5,111 bases of DNA from assembly GCA_946633275.1 (NCBI GenBank), contig CAMPAT010000073.1, positions 1 through 5,111 on the forward strand, in the 5' to 3' direction. Both the position numbers and the translations under genes were made by a program. Origin of the DNA: an uncultured Clostridia bacterium (GTDB lineage Bacteria; Bacillota; Clostridia; Oscillospirales; Acutalibacteraceae). Numbering within the stretch: position 1 is the first letter of the stretch; each line of letters begins with the position of its first letter. This document shows positions 4,808-5,111 of this stretch, piece by piece. The notes under the pieces were generated by a model that searched no databases, was not told where the DNA came from, and saw only the letters and a list, made by a program, of their open reading frames with translations.

Positions 4808-5111
4808 CTAAGTTTTAATGAGCGTGCCGTCGTCGATTGCCCACTTAAGTATCATCTTTGCGGGGTCTTTTGAATTATATGCGAGCGCGTTATTAAGATA
4901 GCGCTCGACGGCGCTCTCCTCAATGAAGTCATAAAGCGAGAGCATTTCGCCTATGCGAATATATGAATAAACGCTGTCGTATTCGCGCATTTCGTCAGTC
5001 TGATATTCGGGTGATGAGGCGACTTCGTCAAACCGTTTCATAATCTCAGCCGCCGAGGAAGAAGCAGTCGCGTCTGTATCTGCTTCACTTTCTTCTTCTG
5101 TTTCTGTGTCT
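4808..5111 (-). CDS. C-terminal part of an unrecognised protein, cut by the window edge
   Basis: The frame ending at the TAG (4808-4810) stays open to the window end, giving about 101 residues of a longer protein. The visible N-terminal part is a low-complexity linker rich in Glu, Thr, Asp, Ser and Ala (DTETEEESEADTDATASSSA, the first 20 residues). It is followed by a predicted helical domain of about 80 residues (IMKRFDEVASSPEYQTDEM onward) ending AIDDGTLIKT. The ATG at 5041 is not a good start: it has no ribosome site and the frame continues upstream without a break. Such linkers often join a membrane anchor, lipoprotein signal or another domain to a C-terminal domain, but which applies cannot be seen. 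I do not recognise the domain. No terminator follows, so reading into the operon downstream is possible. Confidence 0.7.
   Translation of the reverse strand, partial: DTETEEESEADTDATASSSAAEIMKRFDEVASSPEYQTDEMREYDSVYSYIRIGEMLSLYDFIEESAVERYLNNALAYNSKDPAKMILKWAIDDGTLIKT

Noticed and set aside
5039..5041. ATG at 5041 as a true start of a 77-residue gene
   Set aside because: No ribosome site precedes it and the frame stays open to the window edge with a plausible protein linker, so the gene is more likely cut.
1..5111. CRISPR array, tRNA, rRNA, riboswitch, transposase or toxin-antitoxin genes
   Set aside because: I found no regularly spaced direct repeats of CRISPR size, no tRNA-like or rRNA-like segments and no transposase motifs. 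The HTH gene's partner is a DUF2975 membrane protein, not a toxin.

Overview
The window looks like chromosomal DNA of a low-to-mid GC Gram-positive bacterium, most likely a Clostridia member of the gut type. This is inferred from near-consensus sigma-A promoters, strong AAGGAGG-type ribosome sites, a RecD2 helicase, an Mbl-type actin without an N-terminal amphipathic helix, and a DUF2975/YozG-type HTH pair. The heptamer-flanked intergenic repeats also fit my general impression of such genomes. I see no rRNA, tRNA, CRISPR or transposase gene.

All five genes read on the minus strand, so transcription runs from high to low coordinates. At 4808-5111 is the C-terminal end of an unrecognised protein whose start lies outside the window. 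Next comes a compact regulatory cassette: a near-perfect extended -10 promoter (4735-4763) framed by two identical-arm palindromes TTAACG-N5-CGTTAA, with a partial third copy on the -35. It drives a four-helix DUF2975 membrane protein (3971-4681) and a 70-residue Cro/C1-type HTH protein (3748-3960). The two genes are translationally coupled and end at a clear intrinsic terminator (3724-3749). The simplest reading is that the HTH protein binds the palindromes and controls its own operon, with the membrane protein as a possible input or antagonist.

The 258-base gap 3490-3747 holds the terminator, a MITE-like or palindromic repeat (3532-3725) containing a run of small hairpins, and the promoter of recD2. 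recD2 (1276-3489) has no Shine-Dalgarno sequence. Its TATAAT box ends seven bases before the ATG, so its mRNA is predicted to be leaderless. A second promoter sits across the last codons and stop of recD2 (1270-1298) and would drive the Mbl/MreB gene (89-1117) through a leader of about 145 nt that contains another repeat (1141-1262). A related repeat copy lies downstream of mreB at the window edge (8-77).

Functionally the window joins a DNA repair helicase, a cell-shape actin and a small membrane-linked regulatory pair. Apart from the membrane/HTH pair there is no sign that they work in one pathway. The most interesting material is regulatory: the phased operator array, the leaderless recD2 start, the mreB promoter buried in recD2, and the structured intergenic repeats.
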